Counted from the first letter of the stretch, positions 1-7,471 are shown. The stretch is 39,945 nucleotides of DNA from JBKECF01 sp047974375 (GCA_047974375.1 JBKECF010000023.1:1-39945), one strand, 5' to 3'. Numbers and translations: made by a program. The notes: generated by a model not told the origin, from the sequence alone.

Positions 1-2
1 AA

Positions 3-854
3 GATGCTACAAACAAAAATGTAATATGGAGTAGTAGTAATGAAGAAATAGCAACAGTAAGAAATGGTGTAGTAGTTGCGAAAAAAGCTGGAGTGGCTGA
101 AGTAAAAGTAACAACAGAAGAAGGAAATAAAACCGCAATTTGTAAAGTTACTATAACAGACAATAATAGTGGCAATAATAATGGTAGTGGTAATTATATA
201 GGTAAGGGCTCAGGAGGTTTTAGCAAGAAAATCACAAAGGCTGATGAAGTATATGTAGCAGAAACTGAAACACCACTTAGTTATCCTACAAAGTTTGATG
301 ATGTTAATGATGGCGATTGGTACGCAAAGGCCGTTAAATTTGTAGCTGAAAGAGGTTATATGTTTGGTATGGGCAATAACTTATTTAAGCCAAATGAAAA
401 TACGTCTAGAGCTATGGTTGTGACTGTACTGTGGAGAATGGCGGGAAGTCCTGTAGCTACTAAAGATGCAGGTTTTAAAGACATTCCTAATGATAAATGG
501 TATACAAATGCTGTAAACTGGGCATATGAAAATGAAATAATTAGTGGTTATGGAAATGGTTTATTTGCCCCAAATGCTCCACTTACACGAGAACAAATAG
601 CTGTAATATTTAGAAATTTTGCTAATGCAAATGGTATAGAAGTAAGTAACAGTACTGATTTATCTGGATTTGAAGATGTATTAGAAATATCAAAATGGGC
701 TTTAGATGCAACAGCATGGGCAAATGAAGTTGGTTTGCTTTACGGTAAAAGTGAAACTATACTTGATCCAAAAGGTGAAACAACTAGAGCAGAAGTAGCG
801 GCTATTATTGAAAGATTTGTTCTTATGTATGAGAATAAAGTGGACGCAGAATAA
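3..854 (+). CDS. SLH-domain surface protein with Big_2-like domain, C-terminal part
   Basis: This is the 3' part of a gene that begins before the window; the frame is open from base 3, so the in-frame GTG at 93 is not a real start. The first ~60 residues look like the end of a bacterial Ig-like (Big_2) domain (IWSSSNEEIATV, then KAGVAEVKVTT). A Gly/Asn/Ser-rich linker follows, then three S-layer homology repeats, beginning near FDDVNDGDWY, FKDIPNDKWY and FEDVLEISKW; the first two carry a clear G-x-G-x-x-x-F-x-P turn and the third is more divergent. SLH triplets bind secondary cell-wall polymer, so the protein is exported and held on the cell surface. The N-terminal domains and any signal peptide lie outside the window, so the function of the exposed part is unknown. 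Confidence 0.9.
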   Translation, partial: DATNKNVIWSSSNEEIATVRNGVVVAKKAGVAEVKVTTEEGNKTAICKVTITDNNSGNNNGSGNYIGKGSGGFSKKITKADEVYVAETETPLSYPTKFDDVNDGDWYAKAVKFVAERGYMFGMGNNLFKPNENTSRAMVVTVLWRMAGSPVATKDAGFKDIPNDKWYTNAVNWAYENEIISGYGNGLFAPNAPLTREQIAVIFRNFANANGIEVSNSTDLSGFEDVLEISKWALDATAWANEVGLLYGKSETILDPKGETTRAEVAAIIERFVLMYENKVDAE

Positions 855-937
855 GATGTAAAACAATGCTAAGTATAAGTGTATTTTGCAATGTAGAAAC
901 TAAATTCAATAATAAAATATTGACCTTTTAAAAAGCA

Positions 938-992
938 AATAAAGGCTGTTTTGAAATAGGATTAACCTATTACAAGACAGCCTTTATTAATG
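938..992 (+). terminator. Rho-independent terminator after the SLH gene
   Basis: A nearly perfect 23-bp inverted repeat (938-960 and 966-988) with loop ATTAA lies 83 bases after the SLH stop codon. Only two positions do not form Watson-Crick pairs. The right arm ends in TTTATT, so termination may be modest; the A-rich left flank could also allow termination on the other strand. Confidence 0.65.
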
Positions 993-1247
993 AAATTAAA
1001 TTTTTAATATAAAAATAAATTTTTTTGAACTAAATAACCCTATGGAGAAGCCCGATGTAGCAAGCGTAACTTTATCACATCGAAAAAACCTAATAAAAAA
1101 TGTACGCATTAGCATAATGTATGAAAATACTAGAACGAAAATAAGAATTTTATTTTTGTTCGATGTTTTATTAGATATTTCGAAAATGTTAGTAAAAACC
1201 TCAAGAGGCAATCATAGAAGTATGTTAAAAAAAATTAAAAAAAACAC
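993..1247. other. AT-rich intergenic stretch with no supported gene
   Basis: Short open frames on both strands (1042-1272 plus, 996-1211 minus) have no ribosome-binding site, overlap each other and show no recognisable motif. A weak inverted repeat CGATGT/ACATCG occurs at 1053-1058 and 1077-1082. I see nothing else that can be supported. Confidence 0.5.
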
Positions 1248-1275
1248 TTGCAATATTCAAAAAATGTGGTAAACT
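1248..1275 (+). promoter_or_regulatory. Promoter of the S10-spc operon
   Basis: TTGCAA at 1248-1253 and TAAACT at 1270-1275 are separated by 16 bases, and the spacer ends in TGTGG, close to an extended -10. Transcription would start near 1282, leaving a ~240-nt leader before rpsJ. Confidence 0.6.
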
Positions 1276-1281
1276 AAGAGA

Positions 1282-1522
1282 GTTGTGACATTTGGGGATA
1301 TCCCCATGTGAGTTATGATGCAGAAGGTTACGAATTATATTCAATTTCTGCGGAGCGAATGTCCAGTTCAAGAAACCGGGCGACAAAGGTCACTGTTCAT
1401 AGGATAGGTGTGTAGCTTAGCTGCTTATTTATTTTTTAATAAATTTAAAACACCAGGAAAAGTGTGCAGTCACCATCTGTCGTGCTGAAATGCGAAGTGC
1501 GAAAAGGAGGGCGACTTTTTTT
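1282..1522 (+). promoter_or_regulatory. Structured 5' leader of the ribosomal operon
   Basis: This untranslated stretch is richer in GC than nearby intergenic DNA. It contains a hairpin with GGGG-ATAT-CCCC at 1294-1305, extended by ACAT/ATGT on either side (1288-1291, 1306-1309). A second domain is closed by GGTGT (1407-1411) and ACACC (1450-1454) and encloses GTAGC-TTA-GCTGC (1412-1424). By position it is a candidate for autogenous control of the S10 operon, as L4 does in E. coli, but I recognise no known leader family. Confidence 0.45.
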
Positions 1523-1834
1523 ATGGCTAACAATAAAATGAGAATTAGTCTTAAAGCTTACGATCATAAGCTTATTGATCAATCTGTAGTTCAAATAATT
1601 AATACTGCAAAGAAAACAGGTGCGAAGGTGTGTGGACCTATACCATTGCCTACTAGAAAAGAAGTAGTTACTATATTAAGATCTACTCATATTTACAAAG
1701 ATTCTAGAGAGCAATTTGAAATTAGAACACACAAAAGATTAGTAGATATCTTAGAACCATCTCCAAAGACAGTTGAGGCGTTAATGCGTTTAGACTTACC
1801 AGATGGCGTAGATATTACTATTAAATCAAACTAA
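1523..1834 (+). CDS. rpsJ: 30S ribosomal protein S10
   Basis: S10 is part of the 30S head and, in complex with NusB, also acts in transcription antitermination. The protein of 103 residues opens MANNKMRISLKAYDHKLID and carries the family pattern KTGAKVCGPIPLPTRKE and IRTHKRLVDILEP. The ATG at 1523 is chosen because AAAGGAGG lies at 1503-1510 and the N-terminus matches family length; an in-frame ATG at 1490 would add eleven residues that S10 does not have. It is the first gene of the operon and is followed by an unusually long spacer of 151 bases before rplC. Confidence 0.97.
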   Translation: MANNKMRISLKAYDHKLIDQSVVQIINTAKKTGAKVCGPIPLPTRKEVVTILRSTHIYKDSREQFEIRTHKRLVDILEPSPKTVEALMRLDLPDGVDITIKSN

Positions 1835-1935
1835 TTACTAGATTTACCAGATTGAAAAGTTTGTATAAGAATTAATCAAGAATTAATAAGGATTTCATAT
1901 CTTATAATATAGAAGTCTCTTGTATGAACTAGAAT

Positions 1936-1958
1936 GATTATATCCAACAGATATAATC
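1936..1958 (+). promoter_or_regulatory. Perfect 9-bp hairpin in the rpsJ-rplC spacer
   Basis: GATTATATC and GATATAATC are perfect inverted copies around a CAACA loop, 28 bases before the rplC start codon and 12 bases before its AGGAGG. It has no T-tract, so it is not a terminator. It may be a processing site or a protein-binding RNA hairpin. Confidence 0.4.
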
Positions 1959-1985
1959 CGCTGTAGAACAATAGGAGGTAAAAAA

Positions 1986-2615
1986 ATGAAAAAAGCTATT
2001 ATGGCGAAAAAAATCGGCATGACACAGGTTTTCACAGATAAGGGCATATTAGTGCCTGTTACAGTTTTAGAAGCTGGACCTTGTGTTGTAGTCCAAAAGA
2101 AAACAATGGAAAATGATGGTTACGAAGCAATTAAAGTTGGCTTTGGCGAAATTAAAGAAAGCCGTGTTAATAAACCTAAAAAAGGTGAATTTGACAAAGC
2201 AAATATTGCTCCTACAAAAGTTTTAAAAGAGTTCAAATTAGAAAATTCTAGCGAATTTGAAATTGGTCAAGAAATTAAAGCTGATGTATTTGTGGCTGGT
2301 GATAAAGTAGATGTTAGCGGTACTTCTAAAGGTAAAGGTTACCAAGGTGCTATTAAACGTCATGGTATGAGTAGAGGACCTATGAGTCACGGTTCTAAGT
2401 ACCATAGAGGCTTAGGTTCATTATCTTCCGGTACTACTCCAGGTAAAGTTAAAAAAGGTAAAAAGATGCCAGGTCACATGGGTAATGCAGCAGTTACAGT
2501 TCAAAATTTGGAAATAGTACGTGCTGATAGTGAAAAGAATCTTATATTAGTAAAAGGTGCAGTTCCTGGACCTAAGGGATCTCTTTTAGTCCTAAAAGAT
2601 AGCGTAAAAGCGTAA
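1986..2615 (+). CDS. rplC: 50S ribosomal protein L3
   Basis: L3 binds 23S rRNA and reaches toward the peptidyl-transferase centre; it is an early assembly protein. The 209 residues match the usual family length. The start MKKAIMAKKIGMTQVF is canonical, and the long internal loop KRHGMSRGPMSHGSKYHRG, which in homologues extends into the 23S core, is intact. AGGAGGT lies seven bases before the ATG at 1986. It is followed 22 bases later by rplD with its own strong ribosome-binding site. Confidence 0.98.
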   Translation: MKKAIMAKKIGMTQVFTDKGILVPVTVLEAGPCVVVQKKTMENDGYEAIKVGFGEIKESRVNKPKKGEFDKANIAPTKVLKEFKLENSSEFEIGQEIKADVFVAGDKVDVSGTSKGKGYQGAIKRHGMSRGPMSHGSKYHRGLGSLSSGTTPGKVKKGKKMPGHMGNAAVTVQNLEIVRADSEKNLILVKGAVPGPKGSLLVLKDSVKA

Positions 2616-2637
2616 TTTTGGAAAGGAGGAATAAAAA

Positions 2638-3258
2638 ATGTCAAAAGTTGCAGTTTATGATATGAACGGAAGTAAAGTATCAGATATAGAATTAAACGAA
2701 AATGTTTTTGGAATAGAAGTAAATGAACACGTTGTACACCAAGCAGTTGTACAATATCTTGCAAACCAACGTCAAGGTACAAAATCTACAAAAACACGTA
2801 GCGAAGTACGTGGTGGCGGTAGAAAGCCTTGGAGACAAAAAGGCACAGGTAGAGCTAGACAAGGTTCTATACGTTCTCCACAGTGGACTGGCGGTGGTGT
2901 AGTATTTGCACCAAAACCAAGAGATTTTTCTTTTAAGTTAAATAGGAAAGTAAAAAGACTAGCTCTTAAGTCAGTTTTAACTTCTAAAGTAACGGAAGAA
3001 AAAATGATAGTTCTTGATAAATTAACATTAGACGCACCTAAAACTAAAGACATGGTTAATGTGGTAAATAAATTAAATTTAGAAAACGCATTAGTAGTTA
3101 TGTGTGACGGTTGCAAAAATGTAATTTTATCTACAAGAAATATTCCAAATATTAAAACAGCTGATGTAAGTACAATAAATGTTTATGACATACTAAAGCA
3201 TGACAAACTTGTTGTAACTAAAGAAGCAATAGAAAAAATTCAGGAGGTGTACGCGTAA
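2638..3258 (+). CDS. rplD: 50S ribosomal protein L4
   Basis: L4 lines the narrow part of the nascent-peptide tunnel together with L22, and in E. coli it represses the S10 operon. The protein has 206 residues. The tunnel loop with GGGRKPWRQKGTGRARQG and SIRSPQWTGGG is fully conserved. AAAGGAGGA precedes the ATG. The TAA stop overlaps the ATG of rplW in a TAATG junction, so the two are translationally coupled. If the leader at 1282-1522 is autoregulated, L4 is the first candidate for the effector. Confidence 0.98.
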   Translation: MSKVAVYDMNGSKVSDIELNENVFGIEVNEHVVHQAVVQYLANQRQGTKSTKTRSEVRGGGRKPWRQKGTGRARQGSIRSPQWTGGGVVFAPKPRDFSFKLNRKVKRLALKSVLTSKVTEEKMIVLDKLTLDAPKTKDMVNVVNKLNLENALVVMCDGCKNVILSTRNIPNIKTADVSTINVYDILKHDKLVVTKEAIEKIQEVYA

Positions 3259-3557
3259 TGGCAGATTTAAAGTACTATGATATTATTTTAAAACCAGTTG
3301 TTACTGAAAAGTCTATGGAGACTATGGCAGACAAAATATACACTTTCTATGTACATCCTGAGGCAAACAAGGCACAAGTTAAAGAAGCTATTGAAAAAAT
3401 GTTTGAAGGTACTGCAGTTAAGAAAGTAAATACAATGAACGTTAAAGGTAAGAAAAAAAGACGTGGTTACATTGTAGGTAGAACTAAAAACCGTAAAAAA
3501 GCTATAGTATGGTTAACAAGTGAAAGTAAAGAAATAGAAATTTTCCAAGGAATGTAA
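3258..3557 (+). CDS. rplW: 50S ribosomal protein L23
   Basis: L23 sits at the tunnel exit and is the docking site for trigger factor and SRP. The 99 residues include the opening motif YYDIILKPVVTEKSME, and NTMNVKGKKKRRG followed by GRTKNRKKAIV. Start and upstream stop overlap by one base (TAATG), with AGGAGGTG within the end of rplD acting as the ribosome-binding site. Nothing unusual is seen. Confidence 0.97.
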   Translation: MADLKYYDIILKPVVTEKSMETMADKIYTFYVHPEANKAQVKEAIEKMFEGTAVKKVNTMNVKGKKKRRGYIVGRTKNRKKAIVWLTSESKEIEIFQGM

Positions 3558-3599
3558 TAGGAAAAATATATCCGCAAAAATTTGGAAGGAGAATTAGTA

Positions 3600-4430
3600 A
3601 TGGGTATAAGAAGATTTAAACCGTATACTCCATCAAGAAGACACATGACTGTATCGGATTTTGATGAAGTAACTAAAAAATCGCCAGAAAAAAATTTATT
3701 ATGTCACGTTAAAAAAACTTCTGGTAGAAATAATCAAGGTAAAATAACAGTTCGTCACAAAGGTGGCGGATACAAAAAACAATATAGAATTATCGACTTT
3801 AAAAGAAACAAAGATGATATAGAAGCTAAAGTAATTGGTATAGAATACGATCCAAATAGAACAGCAAATATAGCCCTTATTTCTTACAAAGATGGACAAA
3901 AAGCATATATCCTTGCACCAATTGGATTACATGTTGATGATGTATTAATGAATGGCGAAAATGCAGAAATTAGAATTGGTAACTGTTTACCACTAAGATC
4001 TATGCCTATTGGTACTCAGATCCACAATATTGAAATGAAGCCAGGTGCTGGTGGACAATTAGTACGTGCAGCTGGTAATGTAGCACAGCTTATGGCAAAA
4101 GAAGGTAAGTTTGCAACTTTAAGACTTCCAAGTGGCGAAATGAGAATGGTTCCTGTTGAATGTAGAGCTACTGTAGGTCAAGTTGGTAATGCTGACCATG
4201 AACTTATAAATATTGGTAAAGCTGGTAAAAAACGTCATATGGGTATACGTCCTACTGTTCGTGGTTCTGTTATGAACCCTAACGATCACCCTCATGGTGG
4301 TGGTGAAGGTAGATCTCCAATTGGTCGTCCAGCACCAAGTACTCCTTGGGGTAAACCTGCTCTAGGATACAAAACACGTAAAAAGCATAAAGCGTCAAAT
4401 AAATACATTATTAAAGGTCGTACTAAGTAA
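3600..4430 (+). CDS. rplB: 50S ribosomal protein L2
   Basis: L2 is needed for joining of the subunits and for peptidyl-transferase activity. I place the start at the ATG at 3600 (MGIRRFKPYTPSRRHMT), which follows GGAAGGAG by eight bases; the earlier TTG at 3582 would add six non-family residues. This gives 276 residues, the normal length. The near-catalytic segment HPHGGGEGRSPIGRPAPSTP near the C-terminus is intact, as is the RNA-binding KPGAGGQLVRAAG. Confidence 0.98.
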   Translation: MGIRRFKPYTPSRRHMTVSDFDEVTKKSPEKNLLCHVKKTSGRNNQGKITVRHKGGGYKKQYRIIDFKRNKDDIEAKVIGIEYDPNRTANIALISYKDGQKAYILAPIGLHVDDVLMNGENAEIRIGNCLPLRSMPIGTQIHNIEMKPGAGGQLVRAAGNVAQLMAKEGKFATLRLPSGEMRMVPVECRATVGQVGNADHELINIGKAGKKRHMGIRPTVRGSVMNPNDHPHGGGEGRSPIGRPAPSTPWGKPALGYKTRKKHKASNKYIIKGRTK

Positions 4431-4442
4431 AAGGAGGAAATT

Positions 4443-4724
4443 ATGGCTAGATCTCTTAAAAAAGGTCCATTTGCTGATGATCACTTATTAAAAAAAGTAA
4501 GAGTTCAAAATGATGCAAATACAAAAGAAGTAATAAAAACTTGGTCAAGAAGATCAACAATTTTTCCAGAAATGATTGGTCATACTATTGCTGTTCATGA
4601 TGGCAGAAAGCATGTACCTGTATATATAACTGAAGACATGGTTGGGCATAAGTTAGGTGAATTTGCACTTACAAGAACTTATAGAGGCCATGGAAAAGAC
4701 GAAAAAAAATCGAGAGTAAGATAA
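4443..4724 (+). CDS. rpsS: 30S ribosomal protein S19
   Basis: S19 forms a complex with S13 in the 30S head, near the A-site finger contact. The 93 residues carry the family hallmarks ARSLKKGPFADDHLL, WSRRSTIFPEMIGHTIAVH and GHKLGEFALTRTYRGH. AAGGAGG precedes the ATG. The gene lies 12 bases after rplB and 19 before rplV. Confidence 0.98.
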   Translation: MARSLKKGPFADDHLLKKVRVQNDANTKEVIKTWSRRSTIFPEMIGHTIAVHDGRKHVPVYITEDMVGHKLGEFALTRTYRGHGKDEKKSRVR

Positions 4725-4743
4725 AACTGAAAGGAGATTTAAT

Positions 4744-5799
4744 ATGGCTAAAGGGCATAGAAGTCAGTTAAAGAAAGAAAGAAATGCTGTTAAAGATACA
4801 AGACCAAAAGCGCATGCCAAAAATGTAAGACTTTCAGATACAAAAGCTAGAATAGTTTTAGCAGAGATAAAGGGCAAAGATGTAGGTACGGCTTTAGCAT
4901 TACTAAGTTATTCACCAAGATATGCGTCTAGTGTAGCTTTAAAAGTTTTAAAATCTGCAATCGCAAATGCAGAAAACAATTTAGGTATGGATCCAGCAGA
5001 CCTTTATGTAGAAGAAGTTTTTGCAAACCAAGGTCCAACTTTAAAGAGAATGAGACCACGTGCTAAAGGTTCAGCATATAGAATAAATAAGAAAACTTGT
5101 CATTTATCTATAGTATTAAATGAAAGATATGAGGTTCTAATGGGTCAAAAAGTTAATCCACATGGTATAAGAGTTGGAGTTATAAAAGACTGGGATTCAG
5201 TATGGTATGCTGGAAAAGACAAGTTCAGCGAAAATCTAGTAGAAGATAATAAAATAAGAAAATACATTAAAAATAAATTGTATTCTGCAGGTATTTCAAG
5301 AGTGAAAATTAGCAGATCTGATAAAAAAGTTCGTGTTACTATTGTAACTGGTAAACCTGGTATTGTAATAGGTAGACAAGGTTCATCAATTCAAGCATTA
5401 CAACAAGAACTTCAAAAAATGACTAACAAGAATATAAATATTAATGTTGAAGAAATAAAAAGAGTAGAAACAGATGCTCAATTAGTAGCAGAAGATATAG
5501 CTAAGCAATTAGAAAATCGTGTTACTTTTAGACGTGCTATGAAACAAGCTATGAACAGATCGTTAAAAATGGGTGCTAAAGGTATAAAGACTCAAGTATC
5601 TGGCCGTCTTGGTGGTGCTGATATGGCAAGAACAGAGCACTACAATGAAGGTAATATTCCTTTACAAACATTAAGAGCTGATATTGACTATGGTTTTGCA
5701 GAAGCTGATACTACTTATGGTAAAATCGGTGTAAAAACATGGATATACAAAGGTGAAGTTCTTCCTAGCAAGGATAAAAAGGAAGGGAGTGTTAAGTAA
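4744..5799 (+). CDS. rplV: L22-S3 in-frame fusion ORF (50S protein L22 part at 4744-5139)
   Basis: One open frame of 351 codons encodes complete L22 (residues 1-132) followed without a stop by complete S3 (from residue 133, ATG at 5140). The L22 part has the usual core: VRLSDTKARIVLAEIKGKD, YSPRYASSVALKVLKSAIANAEN, and the tunnel hairpin QGPTLKRMRPRAKGSAYR. It would normally end shortly after HLSIVLNER. Here the next codon is TAT (5128-5130). A G or A at 5130 would give TAG or TAA, and a G would also restore a perfect AGGAGG. L22 lines the exit tunnel of the 50S subunit while S3 is on the 30S head, so a stable fusion is structurally surprising. It may be a true stop-loss with separate S3 initiation, a protein that is cleaved, or a base error. 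L22 identity is certain; expression as one chain is not. Confidence 0.9.
   Translation: MAKGHRSQLKKERNAVKDTRPKAHAKNVRLSDTKARIVLAEIKGKDVGTALALLSYSPRYASSVALKVLKSAIANAENNLGMDPADLYVEEVFANQGPTLKRMRPRAKGSAYRINKKTCHLSIVLNERYEVLMGQKVNPHGIRVGVIKDWDSVWYAGKDKFSENLVEDNKIRKYIKNKLYSAGISRVKISRSDKKVRVTIVTGKPGIVIGRQGSSIQALQQELQKMTNKNININVEEIKRVETDAQLVAEDIAKQLENRVTFRRAMKQAMNRSLKMGAKGIKTQVSGRLGGADMARTEHYNEGNIPLQTLRADIDYGFAEADTTYGKIGVKTWIYKGEVLPSKDKKEGSVK
5140..5799 (+). CDS. rpsC: 30S ribosomal protein S3 (internal start within the fused frame)
   Basis: S3 lies at the mRNA entry channel of the 30S head and takes part in the helicase activity there. From the ATG at 5140 the protein has 219 residues, the normal length, beginning MGQKVNPHGIRVGVIKDWDS. 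The KH domain motif TGKPGIVIGRQGSSIQAL is near residues 70-87, and the C-terminal RTEHYNEGNIPLQTLRADI is conserved. GAGGT at 5131-5135 is placed correctly for independent initiation, although weaker than the AGGAGG sites of its neighbours. It shares its frame with upstream rplV and overlaps downstream rplP by TAATG. Confidence 0.93.
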   Translation: MGQKVNPHGIRVGVIKDWDSVWYAGKDKFSENLVEDNKIRKYIKNKLYSAGISRVKISRSDKKVRVTIVTGKPGIVIGRQGSSIQALQQELQKMTNKNININVEEIKRVETDAQLVAEDIAKQLENRVTFRRAMKQAMNRSLKMGAKGIKTQVSGRLGGADMARTEHYNEGNIPLQTLRADIDYGFAEADTTYGKIGVKTWIYKGEVLPSKDKKEGSVK

Positions 5800-6239
5800 T
5801 GTTAATGCCTAAAAGAGTAAAAAGACGTAAGCAATTTAGAGGTAGAACTAAAGGTCGTGCTACTCGTGGTAATAAAATAACTTACGGCGAATTTGGTATA
5901 ATAGCTATGGAGCCAGGTTGGATTACTTCTAACCAAATAGAGGCTGCTCGTATAGCAATGACAAGACACGTAAAACGTGGTGGTAAAGTTTGGATTAAAA
6001 TATTCCCAGACAAACCAATCACACAAAAACCTGCTGAAACTCGTATGGGTAAAGGTAAAGGAGCTCCTGAATATTGGGTAGCTGTTGTTAAGCCTGACAG
6101 AGTTATGTTTGAATTAGGTGGAGTAAACGAAGAGTTAGCTAGAGAAGCTTTAAGACTTGCTGTTCACAAACTTCCTATTAAATGTAAGATAGTTTCACGA
6201 GCAGATTTAGAAATGGATGGTGAAGGCAGTGAAAATTAA
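5799..6239 (+). CDS. rplP: 50S ribosomal protein L16
   Basis: L16 positions the A-site tRNA on the large subunit. The 146 residues begin MLMPKRVKRRKQFRGRTKG, and the conserved loop PAETRMGKGKGAPEYWVAVV is present. The ATG overlaps the S3 stop (TAATG), and a GGAAGG-like site lies inside the end of rpsC, so it is translationally coupled. The last codons overlap possible early starts of rpmC. Confidence 0.97.
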   Translation: MLMPKRVKRRKQFRGRTKGRATRGNKITYGEFGIIAMEPGWITSNQIEAARIAMTRHVKRGGKVWIKIFPDKPITQKPAETRMGKGKGAPEYWVAVVKPDRVMFELGGVNEELAREALRLAVHKLPIKCKIVSRADLEMDGEGSEN

Positions 6240-6429
6240 AAATTATGTTGAAGAATTAAGGAGCAAATCTATTGACGAACTAGGTACTGACTTAGTTTCT
6301 GCAAAAAAAGAATTATTTAACTTAAGATTTCAGAATGCTACAAACCAATTAGATAATACAGCAAGAATTAAAGATGTAAGAAAAAATATTGCTCGTATTC
6401 AAACAATTATCACAGAAAAAAATCTTTAG
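6229..6429 (+). CDS. rpmC: 50S ribosomal protein L29
   Basis: L29 is a small helical protein next to L23 at the tunnel exit. The core SAKKELFNLRFQNATNQLDN and RIKDVRKNIARIQTI are diagnostic. I prefer the GTG at 6229 (MKIKNYVEELRSKSI, 66 residues), because homologues begin at this point; an ATG at 6217 and a GTG at 6220 are also in frame but would add a few residues. The start overlaps the end of rplP by eleven bases, so translation is coupled. The exact start is uncertain. Confidence 0.93.
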   Translation: MKIKNYVEELRSKSIDELGTDLVSAKKELFNLRFQNATNQLDNTARIKDVRKNIARIQTIITEKNL

Positions 6430-6452
6430 GATTTTTTTGAGAAAGGAGCATA

Positions 6453-6710
6453 ATGGTGAATAGAAATCTTCGTAAAACAAGAATTGGTAAAGTTGTTAGC
6501 GATAAGATGGAAAAAACTATTGTTGTAGCGGTTCAAGAAAATGTAAGACATCCGCTTTACAAAAAAATAGTTAAAAAGACATATAAATTAACAGCACATG
6601 ATGAAGAAAATCAATGTAATATAGGCGATAGAGTTTCAGTTATGGAAACTAGACCTCTTTCTAAAGATAAAAGATGGAGACTAGTAGAAATAATAGAAAA
6701 AGCTAAATAA
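6453..6710 (+). CDS. rpsQ: 30S ribosomal protein S17
   Basis: S17 is a primary 16S rRNA-binding OB-fold protein of the 30S body. The 85 residues show RKTRIGKVVSDKMEKTIVV, HPLYKKIVKKTYKL and the terminal METRPLSKDKRWRLVEII. GAAAGGAG precedes the ATG at 6453; a GTG directly follows and could also serve. Nothing unusual is seen. Confidence 0.97.
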   Translation: MVNRNLRKTRIGKVVSDKMEKTIVVAVQENVRHPLYKKIVKKTYKLTAHDEENQCNIGDRVSVMETRPLSKDKRWRLVEIIEKAK

Positions 6711-6730
6711 GAGGCAAAGGAGAGAGCATT

Positions 6731-7114
6731 ATGATACAACAAGAAACAAGATTAGTTGCTGCCGATAACTCCGGAGCTAAAGAATTGCTTTGTATAAGAG
6801 TGTTGGGTGGTTCTAAAAGAAGATCAGGTAACATTGGCGATGTAATAGTTGCATCAGTAAAAAGTGCAACACCAGGTGGTGTTGTAAAAAAAGGTGATGT
6901 AGTTAAAGCTGTTATTGTTAGAACTAAAAAAGGTGTTCGTAGAAAAGATGGTTCATATATAAAATTTGATGATAATGCAGCCGTGCTTATAAAAGGTGAC
7001 CGTGGTAAAGAACATCATAACCCAAGAGGTACACGTGTGTTTGGACCTGTAGCAAGAGAGTTAAGAGAACATAAATTCAATAGAATTTTATCTCTAGCTC
7101 CAGAAGTATTATAG
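6731..7114 (+). CDS. rplN: 50S ribosomal protein L14, with a small loop insertion
   Basis: L14 forms an inter-subunit bridge and is the target of the silencing factor RsfS. The core MIQQETRLVAADNSGAKELL, VLGGSKRRSGNIGDVIV and FGPVARELREHKFNRILSL is conserved. The protein has 127 residues where Firmicute L14 usually has 122. The excess lies between AAVLIK and NPRGTRVFGP, where GDRGKEHH replaces a shorter loop (6995-7021). AAAGGAGAG precedes the ATG. The insertion may alter a surface contact but leaves the fold intact. Confidence 0.97.
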   Translation: MIQQETRLVAADNSGAKELLCIRVLGGSKRRSGNIGDVIVASVKSATPGGVVKKGDVVKAVIVRTKKGVRRKDGSYIKFDDNAAVLIKGDRGKEHHNPRGTRVFGPVARELREHKFNRILSLAPEVL

Positions 7115-7132
7115 GATTACGGAGGTGTAACT

Positions 7133-7471
7133 GTGGCTAATAAAATTAAAAAAGGCGATTTAGTTCGCGTAATATCTGGTAAAGAGAGTATTGCTAAAAA
7201 AGAGGGTAAAGTTCTTTTAGTAGATACTAAGAAAAATAGAGTTATAGTTGAAGGTGTAAACATAATTAAAAAACATCAAAAACCAAGTATGGCTCACCAA
7301 CAAGGTGGAATTATTGAAAAAGAAGCGCCTATAGACTTGTCAAATGTAATGCTTTTACATAAAGGCACTCCAACTCGTGTTGGTTTCAAAGTAGAAGTTT
7401 CTGAAGTAGATGGCAAAAAAGTAGTTACTAAAAAAAGATTTGCTAAGAAAACAGGCGAATTAATAGATTAA
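7133..7471 (+). CDS. rplX: 50S ribosomal protein L24
   Basis: L24 starts assembly of the large subunit and lies near the tunnel exit. The 112 residues contain a KOW motif (KKGDLVRVISGKESIAKKEG) followed by the family segment GVNIIKKHQKP and QGGIIEKEAPIDLSNVMLL. The start is GTG at 7133, set by GGAGGTG at 7121-7127; no nearby ATG fits. Nothing unusual is seen. Confidence 0.97.
   Translation: MANKIKKGDLVRVISGKESIAKKEGKVLLVDTKKNRVIVEGVNIIKKHQKPSMAHQQGGIIEKEAPIDLSNVMLLHKGTPTRVGFKVEVSEVDGKKVVTKKRFAKKTGELID

Noticed and set aside
1042..1272. 76-codon frame on the plus strand before the ribosomal operon
   Set aside because: No ribosome-binding site, overlaps the operon promoter and an opposite-strand frame, and no recognisable motif.
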